Shown here: one piece after another, positions 35,576-47,172 of the stretch
Layout of the letters: the number at the start of each line of letters is the position of its first letter
How positions within the stretch are numbered: position 1 is the first letter of the stretch
From: Petaurus breviceps papuanus
Lineage: Eukaryota > Chordata > Mammalia > Diprotodontia > Petauridae
Reading direction: 5' to 3'
Assembly (NCBI GenBank): GCA_028583685.1
Contig: JAMXIF010000051.1
Coordinates: 47,736,443-47,800,442 of the forward strand
Length of the DNA stretch: 64,000 bases
Notes under the pieces: model-generated
Told to the model about the DNA's origin: nothing
Databases searched by the model: none
Seen by the model: only the letters and a program-made list of their open reading frames with translations
Program-made: the position numbers and the translations under genes

Positions 35576-36950
35576 CATTCTCAACCTTTGCTCCCGTGAC
35601 TGTCATAAAATTGGCACACTTCAAGAGAAGGCCTCAAAGCCAGGGAGTGCATTGCAAGACAAGGCAGCTCAGGTCTTGGCTTCCTGCTGCTAGACTTCAC
35701 TCTGCCCTTCTCTACTCATCCTGTCCCCTTCCGCACTCTTCCCTCAGGTTCTGTGGCTGAGACATCTAGAAACAGCACAGTGGACTTCCAAGACAGGACA
35801 CAAACATTTCATGCATACCTGGACCTAGAAAGTCCACCAGCCGGACAGAGAAAGTACCACCAATCAATGCAGGCAAGAGGAGGAAACTCCTTACATCATG
35901 ACGAATCAAGTTTCCAGTCTTGGATTCCAATCAGTTAAAGGACAACCCAAGTCTGGCATTAAACAGTGAGGAAATACAACCTGAGCTGAAATAAAAGCAG
36001 TATATGGGTATAGGCCAGAGAACGGAATCAGAGGAATGGCCTGGGGAGGAGGGGATGGGGGAGAATAAAAGACGGTTTTTCGGGTTTTGTAGATCATTTT
36101 TTGGTAGATGCTTTATACTTGAGAATTTCTAAGAAATAAATAACCACCAAGTCATTGCTTGACTAATGTCCTGAATGGAAGAACAGGTCAATAAGAGATC
36201 AGAAAATAGAGATAAGAACAAGGTACAACTCTACCTTCCAATACATGAGTGTTCAGATGTAGAAAAAGTGTTTGCATGTGGGTGGTTAGGTGCTTGACAG
36301 TTCCTAATTTACTGTTTCAGTTTCTAATTGTATGATGAATTTCTTGGCAGTGTCTGTAGACTTCTGCCTCCATTCATCTTTATTTACAAGCAATTTCCAG
36401 CTGCAGTTTTAATTTGAGTTTCCGTCTGATCTAACTACACTGCTCTGCGTTCTCCAGGAGGTCCTAATGGCAGCAATCTCATTTTCTCAACAACCTTTTG
36501 CCACAGCTCAATTTACATTTCTGAACAAGGACTTGGCAAAATACTACCCACTCTGCAGATCAGAGCTAACCTGGATTAATTTCTGAATATTTCCAAACTT
36601 GGCATGATTAATTTTAAAAAGCATCTACAGTAGTCAGTCTTCCCCAAATACCTTGGTCAATGATTCTTCTTATCAAGACCAATGATAAGCAAGAGAAAAC
36701 TTGATATTTTAAGATGCAAATAATGCTGACATTAAACCATAATGCTTTCAATGCTCACTTTAGTGAATACATTCAATAATAAGTACATAAGAATTTCCAA
36801 ATAACGTTTGCTATAGAGAAGAACTTGGTATAAAGTAGGCTCATTATGAACTCGGGTTACCCAAGAGTCTCATAAATTGGTTTCAGTTATATGTGTATAC
36901 ATATATATACACATGTATATGCATGTAGGTATTCCATAACATGTAGCTTT
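35576..36950. other. Intron 3, repeat-poor stretch
   Basis: I see no transposon here. The part 36.3-36.8 kb is AT-rich with several TAAT-type strings and may be conserved non-coding sequence, which cannot be tested without an alignment. Confidence 0.35.
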
Positions 36951-36954
36951 ACAT

Positions 36955-37320
36955 AAAGACCAAATGAGATGATGTATGGGATGACAGATGATTTTAAGGG
37001 CTTTGCAAACTTAGAAGCATATTACAAACATGAGCTAGCATCAGAATCACCATCCTCCTCTTCCTCCTCCTTATTAGGATCATTACTACTAACACCACCA
37101 CAAGTACCATCACCACCAGCACCACCACCGCCATCACCGCCACCACCATTACTGCCATCACCATCATCACCGCCACCACCACCATTACCGTCATCACCAT
37201 CACCATCACCACCATCACTGCCACCACCACCACCACCATTACCACCACCACCATCATCATCGTCAGAATTTCCATCATCCCTCCCTCCCTTCTCCTCCTC
37301 CTCACCATCAAGTTTCCAAT
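36955..37320 (+). repeat. SINE 3' tail expanded into a CAC/CAT/CTC trinucleotide array
   Basis: The left part (aaatgagatgatgta...ggctttgcaaacttagaagcatattacaaacatgagctagc) is the 3' end of a MIR-variant SINE, which normally ends in TTATTATTAT-like triplets. From about 37050 to 37270 it passes into an interrupted array of CAC, CAT, CCG and TTA triplets, then CTCC repeats. Both strands are open through the array because triplets contain no stops. It is not coding. Confidence 0.7.
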
Positions 37321-40300
37321 GGCCTGGAGCCTACACATGAATATCAAGAGACTATAATGTGATTTAATGCCCCAAATTTGAGCCATTTTTTGGAGGAAAA
37401 AGCAGAATTTATTTGCACAATAATATGCAATTTAATTCTACAGCTGCTTAAAATTATATAAAATGTAAACTACAACTACCGGTTACATATAAATAAAACT
37501 ATGCACCAGAAAAAAAAATTGTGTGTTACAGAGAGGTATCTTTTTAGGAATTGGTCTCAATTGGCTGATATCTTGTGGTACCAGATGGTGTCCAGAAATT
37601 CCCAAAGAATATTTGTTGAGAGTAATGGCCAAAGCAGAGGAAAATTTAATAGGAGATGAACAGAATATTCAAGACTTTTTATTTCATGCTATGCAAGAGT
37701 GTCAGCATCAATCCAAGACCTTGGAATTGGGGTATCCAAGGAAGGAAGTGGAAAGAAGTTTATGTATAAGAAAGATTTCATTTAACTGTATGAATTTGGT
37801 TTAAAACAATTAACTCTCCTCTTTCACAAATTCAGCACCATTTATAATTGTTTTGTTATTCTGAACTTGTTGAGCCATTACTAACATGATAATTTTCTGC
37901 TAAAATCTTTTTTTAAAAATTCCATGCGCTACATCTTCACCTTCTTGGGCTGAGGATAGAGATGACAACAAAGAAGTCATTCACCCCGTGAGTTACCCAT
38001 TTTGGGGTGTACATTCTTTGGCAATGTTGTTAGCACAAGGGTGGACGATGTGTATTTCATTACTGAAAGCAGTCTACAGCAGATATAAGCCACATCTTTG
38101 TATCTTAAGAAAAACAAAAACAAAAATTCCTCCTCCCCCCAAAGCCCTGGAGCCGCCAGCATTTACAGAGTTAAAGCAGGGGTGCCCCAACGCTTCTGAT
38201 CTAATTACAGTTTCCACTTTTCACAAGGCTTTTTTTGTGTGTGTGATGAAAACTGAGCTGTAAAATAATTGAGGTGGGGATTTAGAGATTTGGTACAGCA
38301 AACCTCCTCATAAAAATGGCACAAAGGGGACCTTTTTTTTTTCCTGTTGTCACATATTAAATCTTATTTGATCGATTTTACTGTATTCCAAATTACAGGC
38401 ATAAGGTAGACTGCTGTAATTATAGTTTTATTGATTACTCATTAAGTTTTAATCAAGAGATCACAATAGGGAACGGTTATTATTTTGTCCCTATTCTTCT
38501 CACTTTCTAGGACTTTTCTTTCACAGGCCTGAGCTGATGCCACAGAGCAGTAAGTCCAGGCAGGGCCAACAATCAGAATGTCACAAATCACAGCTGCCAA
38601 GGGAGCATCCGAACAGCAATGGCATCATTTTATCATGAGGCAAGTTTGGGACAGCATTTTGTCCACCAGTTATTCTTCTGGCATTTACATGGCTTTTGTG
38701 TCAATGGAACAGTCAAGAATTACACATATATTTGCTTTTATTTCATTATATTTTCCCAGTGAAAATTCTTAAGTCGCCTCACAAAAAAATTAACCTTTTC
38801 TGATTTTTCTGATTGGTATCCATATTCTCTTAAAACTAGAATACAAAATGTATGTACCCAAAGCCAGAAACAAAAGCTTATTAGGAAAAACTGAATAATT
38901 AATGAGCCCTGATCTTATTTACCAACATGTGCACACACAGAAATAATATATGTAGGAGGAAAACATAAAAACACGTAGGAATGACAGTCACTGGGCAGGA
39001 AACAATCCATTCCTTTGTGCAGGTCTCCAGCCACATGGTACCGGGGGGGTTTCACTGAATTTTACCTTAAGGACCTACAGGGCAGTTTGGGAGAAAACTG
39101 GTGGTTGAGGAATTTCAGAACTGAAATCATTCCAATTTTGTTGAGTTTAAAAAATGTTTCGGTTTACTTTCAATAAAACAGGATGCACCAGCTCCAGTCA
39201 AATAAATGGAACCTAAAATTACTATGAGCACTTACCTGGCCTGTTTGAAGTGTTCTTGATACCTAAGAAATACTACGTAGCAGGGACAAGGAACAGTTGT
39301 GACTTTAAAGCCCGAGAAGAGCAGGGTCAGACTTTTCTAAGGCTGAATAATCCCAGGCCTTGCCCCTTTCCCATAATCTCTATCTCTGACTCCCCCAACC
39401 TAGCTCCTGCCTCCCATATATTAAGCTTATATGCAAACCCCCTCAAGATTATGTTATAAGGTTCACAAGGAAACCCATCGGTTACAGAAGAAAGAGGCAG
39501 CATTTCTCCTCCGACCAAAATGCACGCCTCATTTGACATGAGAAATTAAAGAGCTGCCGCATGCCCTCCCCTGGCATGTCACTCTGAATTTCCTGGCCAA
39601 GTCCTCAGGGACAGAGGGTTTATGAACGCAAGAAAGCCTTTCCTTCAGTGTGACAAACTAGCTTTCAAGGGGGAGGATGACTGTAGTGAATACAGGGAAA
39701 ACGGGGAAAAAAATACTTTATTGGTTTTTTCTCCACAACACACTGGGATAATCTTTAACCAAACGCTCAAAACACACTGCATTTATGACAGTTCACTTAA
39801 AAGGAGGCAACACAACACAAATTCTAATGGAAATGGGAAAAAGCCTGCCTGGACAGAAATGTCAAAAACTGGGACAGTAAAACTATAACACATTAAAAAC
39901 ACAAGATTTACACTATTTTAATGTGTGCCCCCCCCAAAAAAAGTTCAATGAATTACTAATTACAAAACAAAAATCTAAACAGAATATACACCTAAGTTAA
40001 TCAAGGAAAGCACAAAGTACAAATTGTTCTTAAATTGAAATCAAACAAGTTTGCAAATTATAATCTAGGGGCTAGAATGCTGACATGTAGGATAATTGCA
40101 ACATTATTTGACTAACCAATGAGCAGAATTGCATATTCAAACTCTGAATTATTTTTGGCAGCTACTCAGAGAAAAACACCTCCTCTTTGCCAATTCTGTG
40201 CTTTGTTGTTCGCTACTTTAAAAAACTATTCTATAAAGTAATTTGAGGCTTAATATTCCCATCACTTTTACTACTGAAATCAGTGTGAAGACCATTTATT

Positions 40301-40606
40301 TTGGAAATTCCATAGTTCTCTGACAAGCCAACTCAAACTCTTGCAAACTCATCTTAAAACTGATGTCAAAAGGAAGAAGTTTTCTCCCAAACACCACAGC
40401 AAAAGACATATTTAATGTCTCTCAGGTAAATTTGTTTAGACATTTCTCTCAAACAACTACAGAGGTGATTTCTTCAATCAAAAATTCTATTTTACGGTAA
40501 TGAACCTATAAAGTTTTCTATTCCCTAGAAATGTGAAAACCAAATGAAATGTTGAAATGTCTCAAAGACTTTCTGCCAGATCTCAGCCTCCTTCGCTGTC
40601 AGCTAG
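37321..40606. other. Intron 3, repeat-poor; candidate conserved non-coding DNA
   Basis: Over 3 kb hold no transposon I can name. An open frame on the plus strand at 37523-37804 (containing LRVMAKAEENLIGDEQNIQD) matches nothing I recognise. The segment 38170-38500 is rich in homeodomain-like TAATTA, TGATTA and TTTATTGATTA strings and looks unlike its surroundings. The rest is ordinary AT-rich intron. Confidence 0.35.
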
Positions 40607-40746
40607 TCTAATCTCACCAATGTGCCCAAGGCAGGCACCCCTAAGGCACAGGCTTCCCCCTGGCACCAGCCCCAGGTGGTCTAATCTCACCTGGCCACTC
40701 GAGGTAGGCACCCACCCTTAAGGCACAGGCTTCATTCTGTCACCAT
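40607..40746. repeat. Two-copy tandem duplication, period 73 bp
   Basis: The string TCTAATCTCACC occurs at 40607 and again at 40680. Both copies continue with matching blocks (aggcacc, then taaggcacaggctt, then a caccA end). The copies differ by several substitutions and small indels. The second leads into L2 sequence. Confidence 0.75.
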
Positions 40747-41340
40747 ACCCTACTCCAAAGGCTTTAGAGGCTCCATACAACCTCCATGATCAAACAATTT
40801 CTTGTGCCTGTCACCTAAAGCCCACAATTCAGTTCCAACCTACATTTCCAGCCTTGGTTGTTACTACTCTCAATCACACAATTGACCAAATGAGCTCCTC
40901 TCTGGGCATGCCCTACAGGCATTTCATCTGTCCCCTCTGTGCCTCCCCCAGGGCTACTGCACCCTGTACAGAGCCAGAAAACACAGGCACCTGCCCCTGC
41001 CCATGGGAAGCATTATCTTCCTTTGATGTGGAGCTCGATTCAGTTCAACAAGCAACTGGGGGCCTCCTGGGTGAGAGGCACCATGGAAGGGGCTGATGTC
41101 CCTCTGTCCCCAGGCGTTAGTACTCTCTTCCTCTCCCAATTACTCACTTATTGTCCGCTTTGTGTACCTGCCATACCCCCAGCACAACATAGGATTCCCC
41201 AGGGTAGGAAGAGTTCCAGCTGTGCTTTGTATCCAAGGGACCAGCACAGAGGAAGTGCAAATGAAAGGAATGGGAGGCAGCAGCTCTTCCCTTTCAGCTT
41301 TCTAATGGTTCCACGTTATGGTCATGCTTACCTGTGGCAC
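40747..41340 (+). mobile_element. L2 LINE 3' region (sense)
   Basis: The L2 C-terminal/3' pattern is readable: ggctccatacaacctccatgatcaaacaatttc, tgcctgtcacctaaagcccacaattcagttccaacctacatttccagcc, ggcatgccctacaggcatttcatctgtccc. It is diverged. Confidence 0.6.
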
Positions 41341-41404
41341 CTTTCCATCTAAAACATCAACTGCTTCAAACTACATTTCTCTCCATCTGTTTTACATCTG
41401 ATCT

Positions 41405-41885
41405 ATGTGTGCTGAGATGTTAACAGCAGTTCTCTTTGTGGTGGCAAAGAACTGGAAATTACAGGGATGCCCATCACTTGGGAAATGGCTGTGGTATATG
41501 GTTGTGATGGAATATGACTGTGCTATGAGAAACGATGAGCTCAATGATGTAAAAAAAACAGGGAAAGACTTGCATGAAATCATAAAGAGTGAAATAAGTA
41601 GAACCAAGAAAATGGTGTATACAGCAATATTGTTTTAAGAATGACTAAGCAAATGAGTCATTCTGAATATTATAAATACCCAGATTAACCATAAAGGGTA
41701 TATGAAGAAACACATTATCTGCATCCAGAGAAAGAACTAATACAAGTATGTATAGAAGGATTTTACATATACGTATACCTATACAAATATACATACATAT
41801 ATACATATATATGGGAGAAGAGAGAAAAAAAGAAATATACATGATAACTTTATTGTAGTTTTTTAAATTAAAAATAAATAAATAA
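41405..41885 (+). mobile_element. L1 3' end (sense)
   Basis: This contains agcagttctctttgtggtggcaaagaactgg and gatgcccatcacttgggaaatgg, the same UTR landmarks as at 19.3 kb. It continues through ctgcatccagagaaagaac to a TA-rich patch and a final AAATAAATAAATAAAAA tail. Confidence 0.85.
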
Positions 41886-42064
41886 AAAAGAGAAGTGATC
41901 CCCCTGAAAGCCTCTTCTCAGGCTTTCCCTGCTTTCATGGATAACCTTTCTTACCTTAATACAAAGAAAGCTTTGATGACAAATTCTGTATGCGTTTTCA
42001 GTGTTCCCTTCAGGTAGGTCATTCTCCTTACCCTCCTCTCTACATAACACGCTAATTCCCCACT

Positions 42065-42240
42065 AATTTTCTAAAGAGATCATGGAACCCAGAATGTATT
42101 CGATCCAAACTCCCTACTTTGCAAGTGAAAAAACTGAGGTTCATGAAGGATAACAGACTTATTATCAAGGCCACCAGAAAATACCCTAAGAGCCAGGATG
42201 TGAGCCCGGCTCTTCAATCCCCAGTCCACTGACCCCGAGT
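42065..42240 (-). mobile_element. MIR-type SINE fragment (antisense)
   Basis: The antisense core (ctttgcaagtgaaaaaactgaggttcatgaagg) is followed by a region equivalent to the head (gagccaggatgtgagcccggctcttcaatccccagtccactg). It lies about 0.4 kb from exon 3. Confidence 0.55.
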
Positions 42241-42656
42241 CACCTTCCAAGCCGTTCCTTGCTCATGCTGCCCACCTCAACCCTCTGGTGCTTTTCTCCC
42301 AGGTTCACTCCAGCACTGCCATCTCCAACAGCCAGACCCATAATAATCTTTCCCAGCTCTGAATTTTTAAAACTCTCATACTGGGAATAATTGGCCACTC
42401 TGCACCTCAAAGTCTTGCATTAGCGCTAATATTAAAAAAATAAATAAATACGAATAATGCTTGTCAGGCAGAACACGGAGCTCTTCACGGCCTCCCGTGT
42501 CAGAAATGCCACCTGCCTCCTCTCTGTGCCTTCCAACAATCCCAAGCACTTGGGAGACCCTGAACAAGCAGCCACCAATGATCTCCACCAGATCAGGAAG
42601 CTTCCTGAGTCTCCCCTGTATGGCGCACACTGACCATGGGTAGGTGGGATACTCAC

Positions 42657-42766
42657 TACTTCTCCAGCAGAAGCAGCCAACATATGATTCACTGGGACCC
42701 AGTATGAAGAGGAATCAGTTCTCAATAAAAATTTTGCATATTCATAGGTGATAAAAAATGCAGCAG
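42657..42766 (-). CDS. SLC25A26: SLC25A26 coding exon 3
   Basis: The exon is 110 bp. It completes the split Ala-71 codon and encodes residues 72-107 ([20 protein letters not shown], then [16 protein letters not shown]). The acceptor is ttttacatttcag and the donor GTA|GTGAGT, phase 0. It carries the rest of helix 2 and the intermembrane-space-side loop, and starts helix 3 ([10 protein letters not shown]). The human counterpart reads FFITYEYVKWFLHADSSSYL, so most differences are conservative. Without splicing, the reading frame continues a few codons into intron 3; that extension is not coding. The exon sits in a repeat-poor pocket, with a MIR-type SINE starting about 120 bp to its right in intron 2. 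Confidence 0.96.
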
Positions 42767-42884
42767 CTGAAATGTAAAACAATCCAGTTACCAAGTTTGT
42801 CTTGATGCCAAGTTCTACACTTATTCACATTCTTGAGAAATACAACAATACTGTACTGCTGTAATGAACCCTGCCATTAGCAGC

Positions 42885-43240
42885 AGCTAGGTGACCCAGT
42901 GTATAGAGCCCTGAACCTGGAGTTGGGAAGGTCTGAGTTCAAATCGCACCTCAGACACTTACTAGCTATGTGACCTAGGACAAGTCACTTACTGTTTGCC
43001 TTGGCTTCTTCAACTATAAAATGGGGATAATAATATCACCTACCTCTCGGGGCTGTTTTGAGGATCAAATGAAATAACACCTGTAAAGCACTTAGCACAG
43101 GGTGTGGTACACATTTAGGAATACTACTGTTATTAGGAAAATGTGCATTCAAATTCCATCTCAGACACTTTGTAAAAAAGAAGTTAGCACAGTGTCTGCC
43201 ACATAGTAGATAATACCATAGGAAAGCTTATTCCTTTCTG
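42885..43240 (+). mobile_element. MIR/THER-type CORE-SINE (sense), near full length
   Basis: Head: gcagcagctaggtgacccagtgtatagagccctgaacctggagttggg. Core: ttactagctatgtgacctaggacaagtcacttactgtttgcc...ataaaatggggataataatatcacctacctc. The 3' part is ctgttttgaggatcaaatgaaataacacctgtaaagcacttagcacag. A second, shorter 3' piece follows at about 43130-43240. Confidence 0.85.
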
Positions 43241-43344
43241 ATCCCCTTTCCCCATCGCACTATGAAATTCAGAGCCATATGAAAACTCAGTGACTGAAGA
43301 TAAAAACTTAACTAATTAAAAAGCTTTTTGTGATTTGAGATGGC

Positions 43345-44635
43345 ACCAAAGGAAATCATAGGTATTGGAGCTAGTAGGGGCATCATCTAACCCTCTTATT
43401 TTAGGTATGGGGAACCCAAGGTCAAGAGGAGGAATTGATCTGCCCAAGTTCTAGGACTGTAAGGTACAAAGCTGGGGACTGAGTCCAGGCTGTTCTGACC
43501 TTAAAGGAATCAAGATGACCTTCAGGCCTCTTTCCATCAATAACTGTACAAATAGGAACAATCATTGTCATTATAAAATAAAATAAACTATGATGCGCTA
43601 ATAATGTAGAAATCCAAAAGAGGAAACTTTTGTGTTTTAATTAAGAATAAAGTCAATTCTCAAATGTTACAAGGCTGATTTTTCAAGTTCGCTATAGCTA
43701 ATTTTATTAGTTAAAAGCTGAGTTTACACTGTGGGAACAATAAATTACCTAACTGAACTTGAAACCAAAAATGTGGGCCCAGTTAGTATCTCTCACAGGT
43801 CTGGCCCAGGAGGGCTCTGTGAGATGTTTGTGCTGTTAACACAAGATGATTATCACCTCAGCACAGATAAGAGACCAAAAATGAAAAAGAATGACAAATT
43901 CCTCATTTCTAAATGACATGTAAGCATGACAAGAGTTAATGATGCCTTTCTAGGAGCAATATACTGTGAGGAAGACTCAACATTGCTGCTAAGAGGGTAA
44001 TCCCTGATGAGAAACAGCGAGGGCTCAGAGCTGCACAATCCAAAGGCGAACGGCTTCTGGCGGTAATGCTGCCATTCTATGTTCTCCATGAAGTGTCACC
44101 TCTGGCTCACTCACTGAATTAACCACTTTAGAGACCCTACACAGTCTCTACTTTTTAACTCCCTTTGGTAAATATAATACCCACTGACCCATTTTTCTCC
44201 AGTAAAACAGAGAGAAATGATAGAAAACACTGACCAGCTCCTAGGTATTCCCCTTTACTTGTTTTAAACAACTTTTGGTGCAATTTTTGAGAGGTATCTT
44301 GTAGGGGATCCCATAACAAGGTGCTTTCTGAACTTCAGAAAATAGATGTGAAGGATGGATTTCAAGCTATGGCAAATAGGAACCTGCATGCCCTTGGACA
44401 AGTCACTTATCCCTATGTGTCTCAGTTTCCATATCTGAAAAATAAAAGGGCTTTTCCTGGATGTCTCCAAGTTCCTTCCAAGCTCTAAAATTTCTTATGT
44501 GCTCCTCCTCCTAAATCAAAGCCTCTGGAAAGCAGGGGCTTATCCAATATATCTGCTGAACGAACAATGAAACCCTTCTGCAGAGTAAGCACCTGCCCCC
44601 GTTTCCTGCACATGGCAGGCACCCGGTAAGTGTTT
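43345..44635. mobile_element. Two MIR-type SINE fragments in intron 2
   Basis: An antisense fragment lies at 43345-43505 (attttaggtatggggaacccaaggtcaagagg...actgagtccaggctgttctgac). A sense fragment lies at 44370-44635 (ccttggacaagtcacttatccctatgtgtctcagtttccatatctg...ttccttccaagctc, then a cacatggcaggcacccggtaagtg tail). The DNA between them (43506-44369) has no recognised feature. Confidence 0.55.
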
Positions 44636-44779
44636 CTTGGTGTTAGCAGTGGGGCTGCTTATAGCGCTCAGATTTACCCTGAGCAAAGAGGATGCCCATG
44701 TTTGGTTTTCTCCACCTTAATTCAGGGGAGGGGGAGTAAAGAAGGAAGCCTTATATAAAGCCACATCATTAAAATTTCT

Positions 44780-44792
44780 CACACACTCACAC

Positions 44793-44830
<38 letters not shown>

Positions 44831-45005
44831 TCACACACTGAGGACCCCCAAAAGGCTTTGTTTATGTAAGTTATATCTACTGATATTTACAATATCATAT
44901 AGTAAAACTAATAAATTATTTATGTTTGTATGTGTATATATATATATATATGTGTGTGTGTATGTTTACGTATATATATGTGTATATGTATACACATACA
45001 TATGA
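44780..45005. repeat. (CA)n/(CT)n and (TA)n/(TG)n microsatellites
   Basis: At 44780-44840 alternating CA and CT runs occur. At about 44930-45005 TA and TG runs alternate. Both are in intron 2, and the DNA between them is unassigned. Confidence 0.9.
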
Positions 45006-45624
45006 TACATTTATTTGACCTTCTCATATTCCTCACGGTTTATAGGACCATACTGGACAGAGAATAGGTCATCTGACAACACTACACAGTAAAGTGACTT
45101 ATAACTAGTGCAGAAAAATGTATGGGCAATCCTAAAAGAAATTCCCCCACTTTACCCTTATAAGGAATTCCATCATTTAAGGTAGGCCAATTGCATATTT
45201 TTAAATGGTCAGCTACAAAACCTTTAAATGACTAACATCTACATCTGGACATGAAAAACAGGAATAAACCTGAATTTATTAAAAAGAAAAAAGAAGAGCA
45301 TCATACAGCATTTGAGAATCTGGCCTAGGTTTTCGGTGCCACTGGAAAGATCACTACTAAGCAATTAAGAGTTAGGAGAGTGGTGTTATTAACAAGTGTC
45401 TGGGATGAAATAGCATAAATACTACACAAAAGAACACAACAGAGACTTTATACCCAAGATGAAATCAAGAGACTATAAAATGAATATCCAGGAAAAAGTT
45501 AGCAGAAAAATGGTTACAGCACCTCAGGCAATGTAATGATGATCACTGAATTTAACACTGAAGGCTTTAATGCCTCTTGGGCTCATCTAGTCCACAGCAA
45601 GGAGTAAGAAATGGTGGTTAATAT

Positions 45625-45725
45625 TATGTAATAACAGTTAACATTTATAAAGTGCCCACTATGTGCCAGTCACTGTGTTAAAAGCACGTTACAATTATGA
45701 TCTCATTTGAACCTCACAACTCTGG
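45625..45725 (-). mobile_element. MIR 3'-end fragment (antisense)
   Basis: This reads taacatttataaagtgcccactatgtgccagtcactgtgttaaaagcacgttacaattatgatctcatttgaacctcacaac, the antisense 3' half of MIR. It lies 270 bp from exon 2. Confidence 0.75.
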
Positions 45726-45994
45726 GATACAGTTAAGACTGTAATGTTCTTTATCAGAATTAAAGATATATTTAATTTTTTTAAAAACTCATAGCTTTTT
45801 GCATTATAAAAATAATGGTTCAAGATCTATGTACTAACTGATTAAAAAATAATGGGGTAGTAAATAAAAAGCCAACCCAGGCAACAAATTACACTGAATA
45901 GGTTATTATATGTGAGGCTGCACCACCCGCCACTCTAAAAACAAATTTCATTATCTCAGGCTTAAAGCAGCGTGAACGCCAATGTAACTTTTAC

Positions 45995-46151
45995 CATTAG
46001 GAAAGGATCCAATAGCTGCAGAAGGAACACCAGCGTAGATTCCACGGAAACCACCAGCCTTATTAAATCCTTGGGGACTCTGGAGTCTAGTTTTTATGGT
46101 ATCCAAAGGAAATAATATCAAGTCGACGGAGACACCTGCTACCCCTCCAGC
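45995..46151 (-). CDS. SLC25A26: SLC25A26 coding exon 2
   Basis: The exon is 157 bp and encodes residues 19-70 plus the first base of codon 71. It begins after a pyrimidine-rich acceptor (ttgtctttaag) in phase 0 and ends at AATG|GTAAAA in phase 1. The translation starts [20 protein letters not shown] and continues through [15 protein letters not shown] to [15 protein letters not shown]. It contains the first mitochondrial-carrier signature, PLDTIK (residues 33-38), at the kink of helix 1. This motif forms the matrix-side salt-bridge network in all SLC25 proteins. The segment after it is the matrix loop and the start of helix 2. Identity to the human carrier is close to complete as I recall that protein. 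The exon is flanked by intron 1 on the right and intron 2 on the left. Confidence 0.97.
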
Positions 46152-46527
46152 CTTAAAGACAAAAGAAAAAACATGGTTTTAAAAAAATAAGTTATAATAG
46201 GTAGATTTAAGGGTAGATGGATAGGGGAGAATATGCGGTTATCAGTCGAAACTTTGCAGTGGTTGGCACTTTCTTTTCATGCTTGAAAATGTAATTAATT
46301 GAGAGAAAACCATTTCTAGCACCAATGTTTGGGCATTCTTTCCTGATCACACATGGCTACATATGACCAACTTATCTAAAGATGCTGGGGGCCTACATTT
46401 CTCATTATGTTTCCCAGACCCTACAGAAGTCCTCCTAAAAGGTAGAGCAACCTGAAGAAATATTTCTTCCTCCATCTCATAAATATGCAAAGCAGAACCT
46501 GTCTTCCATATTCACTACCCTCTCACC

Positions 46528-47172
46528 CAGTGGTACTCAAAGTGTGGTCTGGATACCCCTGGGGGGGCCCCAAGGCCTTTTCAGGAGATCTGTGAGGTCA
46601 AAACTATTTTTGTCATATGTTATTTGTCTATTAAAATGCTCTTCTCTTTTCCAATTACATATCCATGTGAGGCTGGATTTTCTTAATACACTTTAACAAA
46701 GATGATATATTGCAAGAGACTGAATGCAGAAGCAGATATGAAAATCCAGCTGTCTACTATTAAGCCAGACATTAAAGAGATTTGCAAAAGTGTGTCAAAC
46801 AGTGCTGCTCTTCAAATCAAATGAGATACCTGTAAAGCACTTAACACAGTACCTGGCAAACAGCGGGCATTAGCTAAATGCTTATTCCCTCCTCCCTCAT
46901 TCTTCTCACTAATTTTTTGTTTTGTCAAATATTGTTATTTTTCATAAAAATGTTATTTAAGTCAACATGCAAATGAGTTTATTTTAAAATGAAATTACTT
47001 TTTAAAATGTATCTATTTTAACTTGTAATATGGTAAATATTGATATATTTATAATATAATATATAATTTATAATATATAATAATATAAAACTCATAAACA
47101 AAAGCTCTTTGGAGTCCTCAATAATTTTTAAGAGTATAAAAGTCTTGAGACCATAAAGTTCAAGAACCATAG
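46528..47172 (+). mobile_element. hAT-type (Arthur/Tip100-like) non-autonomous DNA transposon
   Basis: The left end CAGTGGTACTCAAAGTGTGG and the right end (reverse complement CTATGGTTCTTGAACTTTATGG) are imperfect inverted repeats of the hAT type. An 8-bp target duplication is probably present in diverged form (ctctcacc/ctctgact). Internal landmarks are actgaatgcagaagcagatatgaaaatccagctgtctactattaagccagacattaaagagatttgcaaaa and aaaagctctttggagtcctcaataatttttaagag. A MIR/L2 3' fragment (about 46828-46905) is inserted inside. Confidence 0.75.

Noticed and set aside
36969-37340. Pro/Ser-rich 123-residue frame and its Met/Val-rich partner on the other strand
   Set aside because: Both come from one triplet-repeat array on a SINE tail. 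There is no domain, splice context or non-repetitive coding sequence.
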